In this document: positions 1 to 7,144 of the stretch, piece after piece
How positions within the stretch are numbered: position 1 is the first letter of the stretch
Layout of the letters: each line of letters opens with the position of its first letter
Assembly: GCF_052180215.1 (NCBI RefSeq)
Contig: NZ_CP197471.1
Coordinates: forward strand, 282,001-346,000
Origin: Pseudoneobacillus sp052180215
GTDB lineage: Bacteria > Bacillota > Bacilli > Bacillales > Cytobacillaceae
Direction of reading: 5' to 3'
DNA: 64,000 bases
Notes under the pieces: generated by a model
What the model was told of the DNA's origin: nothing
The model's database searches: none
The model's input: the letters and a program-made list of their open reading frames with translations, nothing else
Made by a program: the position numbers and the translations under genes

Positions 1-652
1 GGCTAACTAAATGCATTTTTTCAAACTCAGATACTTCGTAATGAATGATCTCCATTTCATTTAAAGATTCAATGATATAGATGGAAGTAAACATAGTGAT
101 CATATTAAGGGTTAGAAAAATAACCCACATATTAATTCCTGTACTCATAGTGGAAAAATTGGTCAAAGAGTGCGTTCCAATTGCAAAAATAATGATGGTA
201 ACCGCTAATAAGCCCACACTAAAAGCTACCTTCCCTTTATAAGCATAGTTTTTATACATATGTTGGGTAAAGTATAGAATCGTTAATAGGGCCATATTGA
301 CAAAAAGAATTAAATAAACTCCGTCTATTCCAATGATGACTAAGCGATAAGCGATAATCATAACCGAAAGAATAAGCCCCATTCGATAACTGCCATATAA
401 AAAAACGAGTATTAGGGGAATATAGCGAAAATCTAAAATATAGCTTTCGCTGATCGAAACTGGTGCACTCATACAAAGAAGAATGGAAATCCCGCAAAGG
501 AATCCTAAAACGACATTTCGATGTTTCGTGGTCTGAATTTTTTTTCGAAAATAGGATTGAAATAAGAGCATTGGAAATAAAATGATCAATACTTGAAATA
601 GCCATAATTCAATGGGAAAATTGAATGAATCGCTTACATTTCCAAATATCAA
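1..652 (-). CDS. Membrane sensor kinase, N-terminal part (truncated by window edge)
   Basis: A minus-strand frame of 217 codons stays open from a TTG start at 652 to the window edge. It is preceded by a strong ribosome site (GAGGTGAGG). The product is almost entirely hydrophobic, with about six membrane segments in the first 200 residues, then a charged stretch (SLNEMEIIHYEVSEFEKM) that looks like the start of a signalling helix. This resembles the 5TM LytS-like sensor region of Bacillus sporulation or cell-wall histidine kinases. The kinase domain lies outside the window, so the catalytic identity is inferred. A frameshifted reading of 252-605 on the same strand is a shadow of this gene. Confidence 0.65.
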   Translation of the reverse strand, partial: MIFGNVSDSFNFPIELWLFQVLIILFPMLLFQSYFRKKIQTTKHRNVVLGFLCGISILLCMSAPVSISESYILDFRYIPLILVFLYGSYRMGLILSVMIIAYRLVIIGIDGVYLILFVNMALLTILYFTQHMYKNYAYKGKVAFSVGLLAVTIIIFAIGTHSLTNFSTMSTGINMWVIFLTLNMITMFTSIYIIESLNEMEIIHYEVSEFEKMHLVS

Positions 653-740
653 TAACCTCACCTCTATTCGTTATTTATAAGGTAACTACATTATAATTAG
701 GAACAACAAAAATTACTGTTAGTTATATCACGTTTAAATG

Positions 741-785
741 AAAAAAGAGGGCTAGGTACCGATTGCTCGGAACCTAACCCTCTCT
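741..785 (-). terminator. Intrinsic terminator of the Bax-inhibitor-like gene
   Basis: Reading the minus strand, a long GC-rich stem (GAGGGTTAGGTTCC pairing with GGTACCTAGCCCTC) is followed by a run of six T. It sits 15 bases after the stop of the gene ending at 800. Confidence 0.85.
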
Positions 786-799
786 CTTTACATAAGTGT

Positions 800-1438
800 T
801 TAATCATCGCTTGATAAGATACCAAAAATTCGTAAAAGACTAATAAACAGGTTAAGGAAATCAAGATAGAGATTTAAAGCCATTAAAGGAACTTCTTCAG
901 CACTAACACCGTAATGCTTCATACGATTGAAGTCGAATAAGACATAACCGCTGAATACTAAAACTCCAATGAAGGAGAAGGCAAGCATACCAGTAGAACT
1001 TAATGGCCAAAAGATATTAAAAATCGAAATGGCAATAAGTGCTAGAAGGGCAGCTATTAGCAATCCACCTAAAAACGATAAATCTCTTTTCGTAGTAGTG
1101 GCATAGATGGCTAGGCCAGTAAACACAACTGTGGTTGTACCAAGGGCCATTAGGACAACGTTAGCACCTACTGTCGCTAAATAATGCGAGACAATCGGAT
1201 AAGTGGTAATACCTGAAACAAAAGTAAAAGAATATAAGAACGTATAGGAAATGGCTTTTCTTTTACGCATAAAGAAAGCAAATAATAACATCCCGAATTC
1301 CAACAGTACCAATGGTAAAAATAAAGCCGGCGGAACAAATACTCCTACCATCATTCCGATCACAGCAATTGCTAAGGATAAGGCAAATGCTCTTAATACC
1401 GATGGTAAATATTCAGTTGCTGTTTGTTGAACATACAT
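800..1438 (-). CDS. Bax inhibitor-1 family membrane protein (YetJ-like)
   Basis: The 212-residue protein has seven hydrophobic segments and the conserved family C-terminus: YVLFDFNRM in the sixth helix region and NLYLDFLNLF before the last helix, ending in acidic residues. Bacterial members such as B. subtilis YetJ are pH-dependent calcium leak channels in the cytoplasmic membrane; that role is taken from the family. The ribosome site AGAGGTGAAGG is well spaced before the ATG. It is transcribed alone and ends at its own terminator. Identification of the family is firm, the physiological role less so. Confidence 0.88.
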   Translation of the reverse strand: MYVQQTATEYLPSVLRAFALSLAIAVIGMMVGVFVPPALFLPLVLLEFGMLLFAFFMRKRKAISYTFLYSFTFVSGITTYPIVSHYLATVGANVVLMALGTTTVVFTGLAIYATTTKRDLSFLGGLLIAALLALIAISIFNIFWPLSSTGMLAFSFIGVLVFSGYVLFDFNRMKHYGVSAEEVPLMALNLYLDFLNLFISLLRIFGILSSDD

Positions 1439-1526
1439 AATCCTTCACCTCTTCTGTTTTCTTATTTTTAATACGAGCTTTTAAGCTTAAGGTTTCATTG
1501 TTTTAAAGATTTATCTGAGCCTTTGG

Positions 1527-1901
1527 CTAATCTTTTTTCAGCAAGTCGCGGATTTCCATTAATAGCTCTTCCTTTTTATCTTTGTTAGGTGTGGTTTCTA
1601 CAGGTGCTTGCTCTTTTTTCTTGAAACGGTTAATGCTACGTACAACTAAAAAGATGGAAAAAGCAATAATTAAGAAGTCGATGATATTTTGTAAAAAAAT
1701 ACCATATTCAATTTTAGCTTCTCCGATAGGAATGTATAGTTTTGTTAAATCCACTCTTCCTAGTAAAAAACCTACTATTGGGGTGATAATATTAGTAACC
1801 AATGAAGATACAATCTTTCCAAATGCAGCTCCAATAACAACCCCAACAGCAAGGTCTATCACATTCCCTTTAAGGGCAAATTTCTTAAACTCATTCCACA
1901 T
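1527..1901 (-). CDS. mscL: Large-conductance mechanosensitive channel MscL
   Basis: This 124-residue protein has the canonical MscL layout. An amphipathic N-terminus (MWNEFKKFALKGNVIDLAVG) leads into the pore-lining first helix with GAAFGKIVSSLV. A periplasmic loop follows, then a second helix (NIIDFLIIAFSIFLVV) and a charged C-terminal bundle. MscL opens under membrane tension to release solutes during hypo-osmotic shock. Length and motifs match the family. The ribosome site GGAGGAAAACAT precedes the ATG. An ORF on the opposite strand at 1582-1977 is a shadow. Confidence 0.95.
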   Translation of the reverse strand: MWNEFKKFALKGNVIDLAVGVVIGAAFGKIVSSLVTNIITPIVGFLLGRVDLTKLYIPIGEAKIEYGIFLQNIIDFLIIAFSIFLVVRSINRFKKKEQAPVETTPNKDKKEELLMEIRDLLKKD

Positions 1902-2001
1902 ATGTTTTCCTCCAAAAAAGTCATTCTTGTACCATTATAGGTATACAATAACAAAATATTCTTCTAAACTCCAATAAAGAAAAGTCTTGATAATTTTTCC
2001 G

Positions 2002-2030
2002 TTGACATTAGGGGAGATTTTCACTATAGT
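2002..2030 (+). promoter_or_regulatory. Sigma-A promoter of the queF transcript
   Basis: A consensus TTGACA (2002-2007) and TATAGT (2025-2030) are separated by exactly 17 bases. They lie about 40 bases upstream of the preQ1 aptamer. Confidence 0.75.
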
Positions 2031-2070
2031 AGCTAATGTTAGTAAACTGTATAAACTTCCCTAAAACTAG

Positions 2071-2160
2071 GGAGAGGTTCATAGCTCAAAACCCTCTATA
2101 AAAAACTATGGATTTGATTTGACATTGTCAGCCATATCCTTAGGAGGATATGGCTTTTTC
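2071..2160 (+). promoter_or_regulatory. PreQ1-I riboswitch with terminator expression platform
   Basis: The aptamer (2071-2108) has the hallmark sequence of class I preQ1 riboswitches: AGAGGTTC, then TAGC, CCCTCT and the A-rich tail ATAAAAAACTA that forms the pseudoknot. It is followed at 2130-2160 by a stem (AGCCATATCC with GGATATGGCT) and a T run, the expected terminator. The next gene is queF, whose substrate preQ0 and product preQ1 belong to the same pathway, so feedback repression by preQ1 is the natural reading. Confidence 0.93.
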
Positions 2161-2192
2161 TATTTAAATCGGAACAAGGGAGGTTTTCCATC

Positions 2193-2690
2193 ATGGGTGG
2201 AAGAAAAGACGAAGAATTAACAGGCATTACGCTATTAGGTAACCAAGGAACAAAATATGTATTTGAATATGCACCAGAGGTTTTAGAAGCATTTGATAAT
2301 AAACATCCAAATCGTGACTACTTTGTAAAATTCAATTTTCCTGAGTTTACAAGCCTTTGTCCAAAAACAGGACAACCAGACTTTGCAACCATCTATATCA
2401 GCTATATTCCTGAACAAAAGATGGTTGAAAGTAAATCATTAAAACTATACTTATTCAGCTTCCGTAATCACGGAGACTTCCATGAAGACTGCATTAACAT
2501 CATCATGAACGACTTAATCGAGCTAATGGATCCAAGGTATATTGAAGTATGGGGTAAATTCACACCAAGAGGTGGAATTTCCATCGACCCTTATACAAAC
2601 TACGGAAGACCTGGAACAAAATACGAGCAAATGGCTGAATATCGTATGATGAACCATGATTTATATCCTGAGAAAATTGATAACAGATAA
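2193..2690 (+). CDS. queF: NADPH-dependent 7-cyano-7-deazaguanine reductase QueF
   Basis: QueF reduces the nitrile of preQ0 to the aminomethyl of preQ1 in queuosine biosynthesis in the cytoplasm. The 165-residue length fits the short, unimodular type. The catalytic cysteine lies in SLCPKTGQPDF (residue about 55), and the signature ESKSLKLYLFSFRNHG with the following FHEDC contributes to the NADPH and substrate sites. A strong ribosome site (GGGAGG) precedes the ATG, downstream of the preQ1 riboswitch. No other que genes are adjacent. Confidence 0.96.
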   Translation: MGGRKDEELTGITLLGNQGTKYVFEYAPEVLEAFDNKHPNRDYFVKFNFPEFTSLCPKTGQPDFATIYISYIPEQKMVESKSLKLYLFSFRNHGDFHEDCINIIMNDLIELMDPRYIEVWGKFTPRGGISIDPYTNYGRPGTKYEQMAEYRMMNHDLYPEKIDNR

Positions 2691-2704
2691 TGATAAATGA
2701 GATG

Positions 2705-2734
2705 ACCCTTTCTTTTGAAAGGGGCGTTTTTTAT
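2705..2734 (+). terminator. queF terminator
   Basis: The stem CCCTTTC...GAAAGGGG is followed by six T, 15 bases after the queF stop. Confidence 0.85.
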
Positions 2735-2774
2735 TGAAGAGCTAAGTTTATGATTAGTATTGAGGATTTTTAGT

Positions 2775-2965
2775 TATTTATAGGACACACATTCCGTTAT
2801 TTCCCTATAATAGACGCTTTTTCAAATTTAAAGGACACAGGTTCCGTTATTCCCTAAATTTCATTGGCAAGTGGCATACTTTTAGTGAAATAGCGGAACC
2901 ATAGTCCGATAATCCTCTAAAAAACAAACATATTCGTCATATAACGGAACGTGTGTCCGATAAAA
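2775..2965. repeat. Dispersed inverted-repeat intergenic element
   Basis: The gap between queF and the aminopeptidase (2735-3022) holds no gene. It carries four related copies of GGACACACATTCCGTTAT-like sequence, two in one orientation (near 2783 and 2834) and two inverted (near 2893 and 2945, AACGGAACGTGTGTCCGATA). The copies can pair over long distance. Confidence 0.6.
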
Positions 2966-3022
2966 TGGAATTGACAAGGGTCTACGAATAAGAAGATTTT
3001 CTGGGTCATCCTTAGATTTAAC

Positions 3023-3056
3023 AAAAAAACTCACCATATAGGTGAGTTTTTTATTT
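3023..3056 (-). terminator. Aminopeptidase terminator (bidirectional)
   Basis: The stem AAAACTCACC...GGTGAGTTTT is flanked by A and T runs on both sides, so it can stop transcription in either direction. It directly follows the aminopeptidase stop. Confidence 0.85.
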
Positions 3057-3062
3057 TAAGTA

Positions 3063-4295
3063 TTAAAATGCCCAGTTTCCACTGCGGAAGACAGCTTCCA
3101 CCTTACCGTCTGCTGTAATTCCGTCGATATCCATTTCAGCTGAACCGATCATGAAGTCAACATGTGTTAAGCTTTCATTTAACCCTTTTTCTTCTAGTTG
3201 TTCAGGGGTCATCTGTTTTCCGCCTTCAATACAGAATGCATATGCGCTTCCGATTGCAAGGTGATTAGATGCATTTTCATCAAATAGGGTATTGTAGAAT
3301 AAAATATTTGATTGAGAAATTGGTGATTGATGAGGAACAAGGGCAACCTCTCCAAGATAATGAGAGCCTTCATCTGTTTCAACTAGACGTTTTAAAATTT
3401 CTTCACCTTGTTCTGCTTGATAGCTAACAATTCGGCCATTTTCAAATGTAATGCTAAAGTTATCGATGATATTGCCACCATAGCTTAATGGCTTTGTGCT
3501 TGATACAGTTCCATTAACACCTGTTTTTAAAGGAACGGTAAAGACTTCCTCTGTTGGCATATTGGCCATAAAATCATGTCCTTGAGCGTTTTTGCTACCA
3601 GCACCCACCCATAAATGTGTTTCAGGCAGTTCGATGGTTAAATCTGTACCTGGAGCTCTGTAGTGCAACTTCTTATAATGCTTACCATTTAAGTAATGTA
3701 CTTTTTCATAAAGAGATTTATCATGGTTGACCCAAGCTTCTACTGGATTTTCTAAGTCAGCACGAGTAGCTTTAAAAATAGCTTCCCATAGCATTGGAAC
3801 TTGCTCCTCTTTTGGTGCATCCGGGAAAATTTTTGCTGCCCAATTAGGTGAAGCTGCTGCTACAACGGTCCAGCTACTTTTATCGGATTGAATCGCTTGG
3901 CGATATTTTTTTAATGCTTTTCCAGCTGCTTTCTGGAAGTTGCTGATTCTTTCTGGATTTACCCCTTTAAATAGGTCTGGAGAAGAAGAAACGATAGACA
4001 TAAAGGCTCCATTATTTTCAGCCAGCTCTTCCATTTCCTTTGCTCTCCATTGTGGATATTCCAAAAATACTTCATCTGGAGCAAGGTCATATTTTAAACG
4101 AGATACAGTGTCATCATTCCAATTGACAATGACATTTAGTGCTCCCACTTCGTAAGCTTTTTTCACGACTAGTCTAACAAACTCAGCAGCATCCAGTGTG
4201 CCATTAATAACTAGAGTTTGTCCCTTTTGTATATTTACCCCTACTTTAACTGCTAAATCAGCGTATTTTTCTAATTTTGTGTAAAAGTCAGTCAT
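3063..4295 (-). CDS. M29-family metallo-aminopeptidase (AmpS/PepS type)
   Basis: The 410-residue product matches the usual length of thermophilic-type aminopeptidases (peptidase family M29), cytoplasmic enzymes that use two metals to release N-terminal residues. Seen features include the N-terminal LEKYADLAVKVGVNIQKGQ and GAGSKNAQGHDFMANMPTEE around the metal site. The C-terminal part has GSAYAFCIEGG, LTHVDFMIGSAEMDI and a final SGNWAF. The start at 4295 is chosen over the upstream codon at 4325 because AAAGGGG lies at good distance before it and because MTDFYTKLEKYA is the family-like N-terminus. Confidence 0.92.
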   Translation of the reverse strand: MTDFYTKLEKYADLAVKVGVNIQKGQTLVINGTLDAAEFVRLVVKKAYEVGALNVIVNWNDDTVSRLKYDLAPDEVFLEYPQWRAKEMEELAENNGAFMSIVSSSPDLFKGVNPERISNFQKAAGKALKKYRQAIQSDKSSWTVVAAASPNWAAKIFPDAPKEEQVPMLWEAIFKATRADLENPVEAWVNHDKSLYEKVHYLNGKHYKKLHYRAPGTDLTIELPETHLWVGAGSKNAQGHDFMANMPTEEVFTVPLKTGVNGTVSSTKPLSYGGNIIDNFSITFENGRIVSYQAEQGEEILKRLVETDEGSHYLGEVALVPHQSPISQSNILFYNTLFDENASNHLAIGSAYAFCIEGGKQMTPEQLEEKGLNESLTHVDFMIGSAEMDIDGITADGKVEAVFRSGNWAF

Positions 4296-4421
4296 AATCC
4301 CAATCCCCTTTTTCAGAATGTTCATGTTTCATTTTAGCTTATTCTATTCAGAAAAGGAAACTTAAATGTTTCGGGAATGGAAATAACCTGTGCAAGCTTT
4401 CTTCCAATTAAAGCTCCAATC

Positions 4422-4454
4422 AAAAAAAAGAGAGGGGAATTTTATCCCGCTCTC
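4422..4454 (-). terminator. Terminator of the small membrane protein gene
   Basis: On the minus strand GAGAGCGGG pairs with CCCCTCTC and is followed by eight T, a few bases after the stop at 4459. Confidence 0.8.
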
Positions 4455-4458
4455 ATCG

Positions 4459-4575
4459 TTATTGTTCTTTATGTGTATAAACCTTTATATGTGCGATGAC
4501 GCCAAACGTAAAAATACTCACAAATGTTAATACGCCAGTAAATGTATTAGGAGACAAATAATCGTACCATTCCAT
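4459..4575 (-). CDS. Small single-span membrane protein (38 aa)
   Basis: The 38-codon ORF begins MEWYDYLSPNTF, has one hydrophobic helix (GVLTFVSIFTFGVIAHI) and a short basic tail ending HKEQ. A ribosome-site-like AGGGGTTG precedes the ATG and a clear terminator follows, so it is probably expressed as a single gene. I do not recognise the family and assign no function. Confidence 0.6.
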   Translation of the reverse strand: MEWYDYLSPNTFTGVLTFVSIFTFGVIAHIKVYTHKEQ

Positions 4576-4658
4576 TGGTCAGCAACCCCTAACTATAACA
4601 GGTTATAGTATATTTTTATCCTTCTTGTAATTTAATTATATTACAAATTTGTGAACTT

Positions 4659-5933
4659 TCAAGGTAGATTTTGTGAACTCACTTTTTTCTCATATACATG
4701 AAACATATACCCATACAGGACAGCACTTATGACGGCTAAAAGAGTGAGGATTACGAACGTCCATTGATAACCAATCCAAACCGTCATTGGAATGGAAAGG
4801 GGGGCTATGGTTCGACCAAAGGTATATCTTAAACTAGCTGCTGCAAAATATTGCCCGCGCATTTCTTCAGGAGCTAGTTGTGAAATAAAAGTTTGTTGGA
4901 TTCCAGCTACCATTAACTCCCCGATGGTAAAAATGGCCATTGCAAGTATTAGTCCCCAAATCCATTCACTTTGCCCAAAAAGAAAAATCGAGACTGCATA
5001 CATTAGTGAGGAGAAAATAAATACGTTTCTTTGTTTGTAACCATTCATCCACTTCGTAACAAAGACAGTTAATAAGGCAACCAGCAATCCATTTTCAGCT
5101 AAAATAAGTCCAAATCCTTGTTCACCATTCACCTTCATGTTCCAATTGCCTAGTGAAAAGACGGTTTGATTTTCTATCACATCTTTTGAATACACAGGAA
5201 TTAATAAGTCCAACTGCATGAAAATTTGCGCAACCAATACACCTGCTACGATAAATAGTAAAAAGGTTTTATCTGCGATAATAATTTTATAATCCTTCAA
5301 CTGTTGAAGTAAAAAATGATACCATCTATCATTTTCATGCTTAACGGTAGCCTTTGCTGAAAGAAAGGTTTCTCTCGTCCATTTGGATAAAATAAAGGCC
5401 AAGGTTATGGAGATGAGTCCAGCAGAAAGAAGAAGCTCGAAACGGTAGTGAACATAAAAAATGGCCCCAAGAATTGGTCCAAGTACGACGGCGATGTTTA
5501 TCGATGTATAAAAGATCGCGAAAACATGGCTTCTTTCCTTTTCATCTACAAGGTCTGCCACCATAGCTTGACTAGCCGGCCAGTAAAATGAGCCAAAGAA
5601 ACCAACAGCACTAAAGCAAAAAAAGCTAATCCATGGAGATGTAAACCAAGGAGAATTTGCAAAGGCAAAACCGATAAAAGCAATCCCTTGAGCAAACGAG
5701 GATATAACCATCATTCTTTTTCGGCCAAATCGATCGGCACTATAACCACCTAACAAGTTTGCAAACACAGAAAAAAGCTGTGACAGAACAAGCAGTAATC
5801 CAGCTTTTTCTTTTCCGAATTCCTCCGAAAAATAAATGGATAAAAAGGGAAAGAACATCCAAAAGGTAATGTTCATAACACTCTCGCCAAATAAGCGAAT
5901 TTTTAAATTTTTATCCCAATCTCTGATTCTCAT
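4659..5933 (-). CDS. MFS transporter, drug-efflux type
   Basis: The 424-residue protein has about twelve membrane helices. It carries the MFS motif A between helices 2 and 3 (GGYSADRFGRKRMM) and a second-half QLAPEEMRGQYFAAAS loop typical of multidrug or peptide-type members. It is an inner-membrane antiporter by family. The substrate cannot be read from sequence. AGAGGATT gives the ribosome site. It is divergent from the TmrB-like gene at 6074, and both could be resistance functions. Confidence 0.85.
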   Translation of the reverse strand: MRIRDWDKNLKIRLFGESVMNITFWMFFPFLSIYFSEEFGKEKAGLLLVLSQLFSVFANLLGGYSADRFGRKRMMVISSFAQGIAFIGFAFANSPWFTSPWISFFCFSAVGFFGSFYWPASQAMVADLVDEKERSHVFAIFYTSINIAVVLGPILGAIFYVHYRFELLLSAGLISITLAFILSKWTRETFLSAKATVKHENDRWYHFLLQQLKDYKIIIADKTFLLFIVAGVLVAQIFMQLDLLIPVYSKDVIENQTVFSLGNWNMKVNGEQGFGLILAENGLLVALLTVFVTKWMNGYKQRNVFIFSSLMYAVSIFLFGQSEWIWGLILAMAIFTIGELMVAGIQQTFISQLAPEEMRGQYFAAASLRYTFGRTIAPLSIPMTVWIGYQWTFVILTLLAVISAVLYGYMFHVYEKKVSSQNLP

Positions 5934-6073
5934 TGTTTAATCCTCTTTTCGACACAGTAACTCCCATATCTTACTATTTTTTCAGTAGAGAAGCCAACTT
6001 TATACTAGATAGGAAAGGTTTTTTAACATTTTTATAGAACTAGTAAAAAGCAAATCGATGAAGGAGTTTTTAT

Positions 6074-6613
6074 ATGATTATCATGATTAATGGGGCTTTC
6101 GGAGTCGGGAAAACGACGGTCTCTGAATCTTTACTAAAGGAAATAGACAATAGTATGCTATATGACCCCGAAGAAGTAGGGTATATGTTGAGGACTATCA
6201 TCACAAAAGAGGTGATGAAAGAAGCTGAGCAAACGGGTGACTTTCAAGACTTGGAGCTTTGGAAAGTTTTTACTGTTAAAGTAGCAGAGTCTTTATTAGA
6301 AACCTACAATAAAACTTTGATTGTTCCGATGACCATTTATAAAAAAGAAAACTTTGAATACATATTGGAAGGATTTAAACAAATAGATCCACAAACCTAT
6401 CATTTCTGTTTGCTCGGCCATGAGGAAACGATTTATGAAAGATTACGGAAAAGAGGAGAGGAAGAAGGGAATTGGTGCTTCCAACAAACGCAAAAATGTG
6501 TCACAGCTTTTAAGGATCCCGGCTTTGGAGAGTTTATCCATACGGATGAAATGAATGTGGAGGAGATAGTGAAAACTATTTTGGGGACAGTATCTCAAAA
6601 ATCTACAAAATAG
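6074..6613 (+). CDS. TmrB-like P-loop ATP-binding protein
   Basis: The 179-residue protein opens with MIIMINGAFGVGKTTVSESL, a Walker A motif (GAFGVGKTT, residues 7-15), followed by DPEEVGYMLR, as in B. subtilis TmrB. TmrB is a membrane-associated ATP-binding protein that gives tunicamycin resistance. The tail has an LLGHEETIYERLRKRGEEE segment like nucleotide-kinase lids. AAGGAG precedes the ATG. Tunicamycin resistance is only a family inference; a small-molecule kinase is the alternative. Confidence 0.75.
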   Translation: MIIMINGAFGVGKTTVSESLLKEIDNSMLYDPEEVGYMLRTIITKEVMKEAEQTGDFQDLELWKVFTVKVAESLLETYNKTLIVPMTIYKKENFEYILEGFKQIDPQTYHFCLLGHEETIYERLRKRGEEEGNWCFQQTQKCVTAFKDPGFGEFIHTDEMNVEEIVKTILGTVSQKSTK

Positions 6614-6784
6614 TCATTAAGAGTTTTTAGAGGATGGATGGGTGTTAAAAATTTTCTAAACTAGCAAATTTGATGTTTTTCTATCTAAAATTTCATTGTA
6701 AATGGCTTATGATGAACGTTTTTCGTATAGGAAGTGGTAAAAAAATTGCATTTTTATGTTTCTAAAGAAGTTTTACAAAAATAT

Positions 6785-7095
6785 ATGCTCGACTTTCCGA
6801 GGGATATGCTCGAGTTTCAAAAAATATGCTCGACTTTCCGAGGGATATGCTCGAGTTTCAAAAAATATGCTCGACTTTTTGAGGGATATGCTCGAGTTTC
6901 AAAAAATATGCTCGACTTTCGGAGGGATATGCTTGAGTTTGAAAAAATATGCTCGACTATTCGAGACAAATGCTCGAGTTTGAAAAAATATGCTCGACTA
7001 TTCGAGACAAATGCTCGAGTTTGAAAAAATATGCTCGACTTTCCGAGACAAATGCTCGAGTTTCAAAATTTATCCCCGAGTTTTCGAGACAAGCT
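6785..7095. repeat. 41-bp direct tandem repeat array, about 7.5 units
   Basis: The motif ATGCTCGAC recurs at 6785, 6826, 6867, 6908, 6949, 6990 and 7031, exactly every 41 bases, with a degenerate last copy near 7072. Each unit has two half-units of 20-21 bases that begin TATGCTCGA and contain CTCGAG/TCGAG dyads. Reading frames across it (6734-7024, 6756-6983) are repetitive artefacts without ribosome sites. It lies between a + strand gene and topB. Confidence 0.92.
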
Positions 7096-7099
7096 TACT

Positions 7100-7136
7100 G
7101 AAGAAAAGCAGTGATACGCGTATCACTGCTTTTCTC
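7100..7136 (-). terminator. topB terminator
   Basis: A perfect dyad (GAAAAGCAGTGATACG with CGTATCACTGCTTTTC) lies just after the topB stop. The T run is modest, so termination efficiency is uncertain. Confidence 0.7.
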
Positions 7137-7144
7137 ACTTACTA

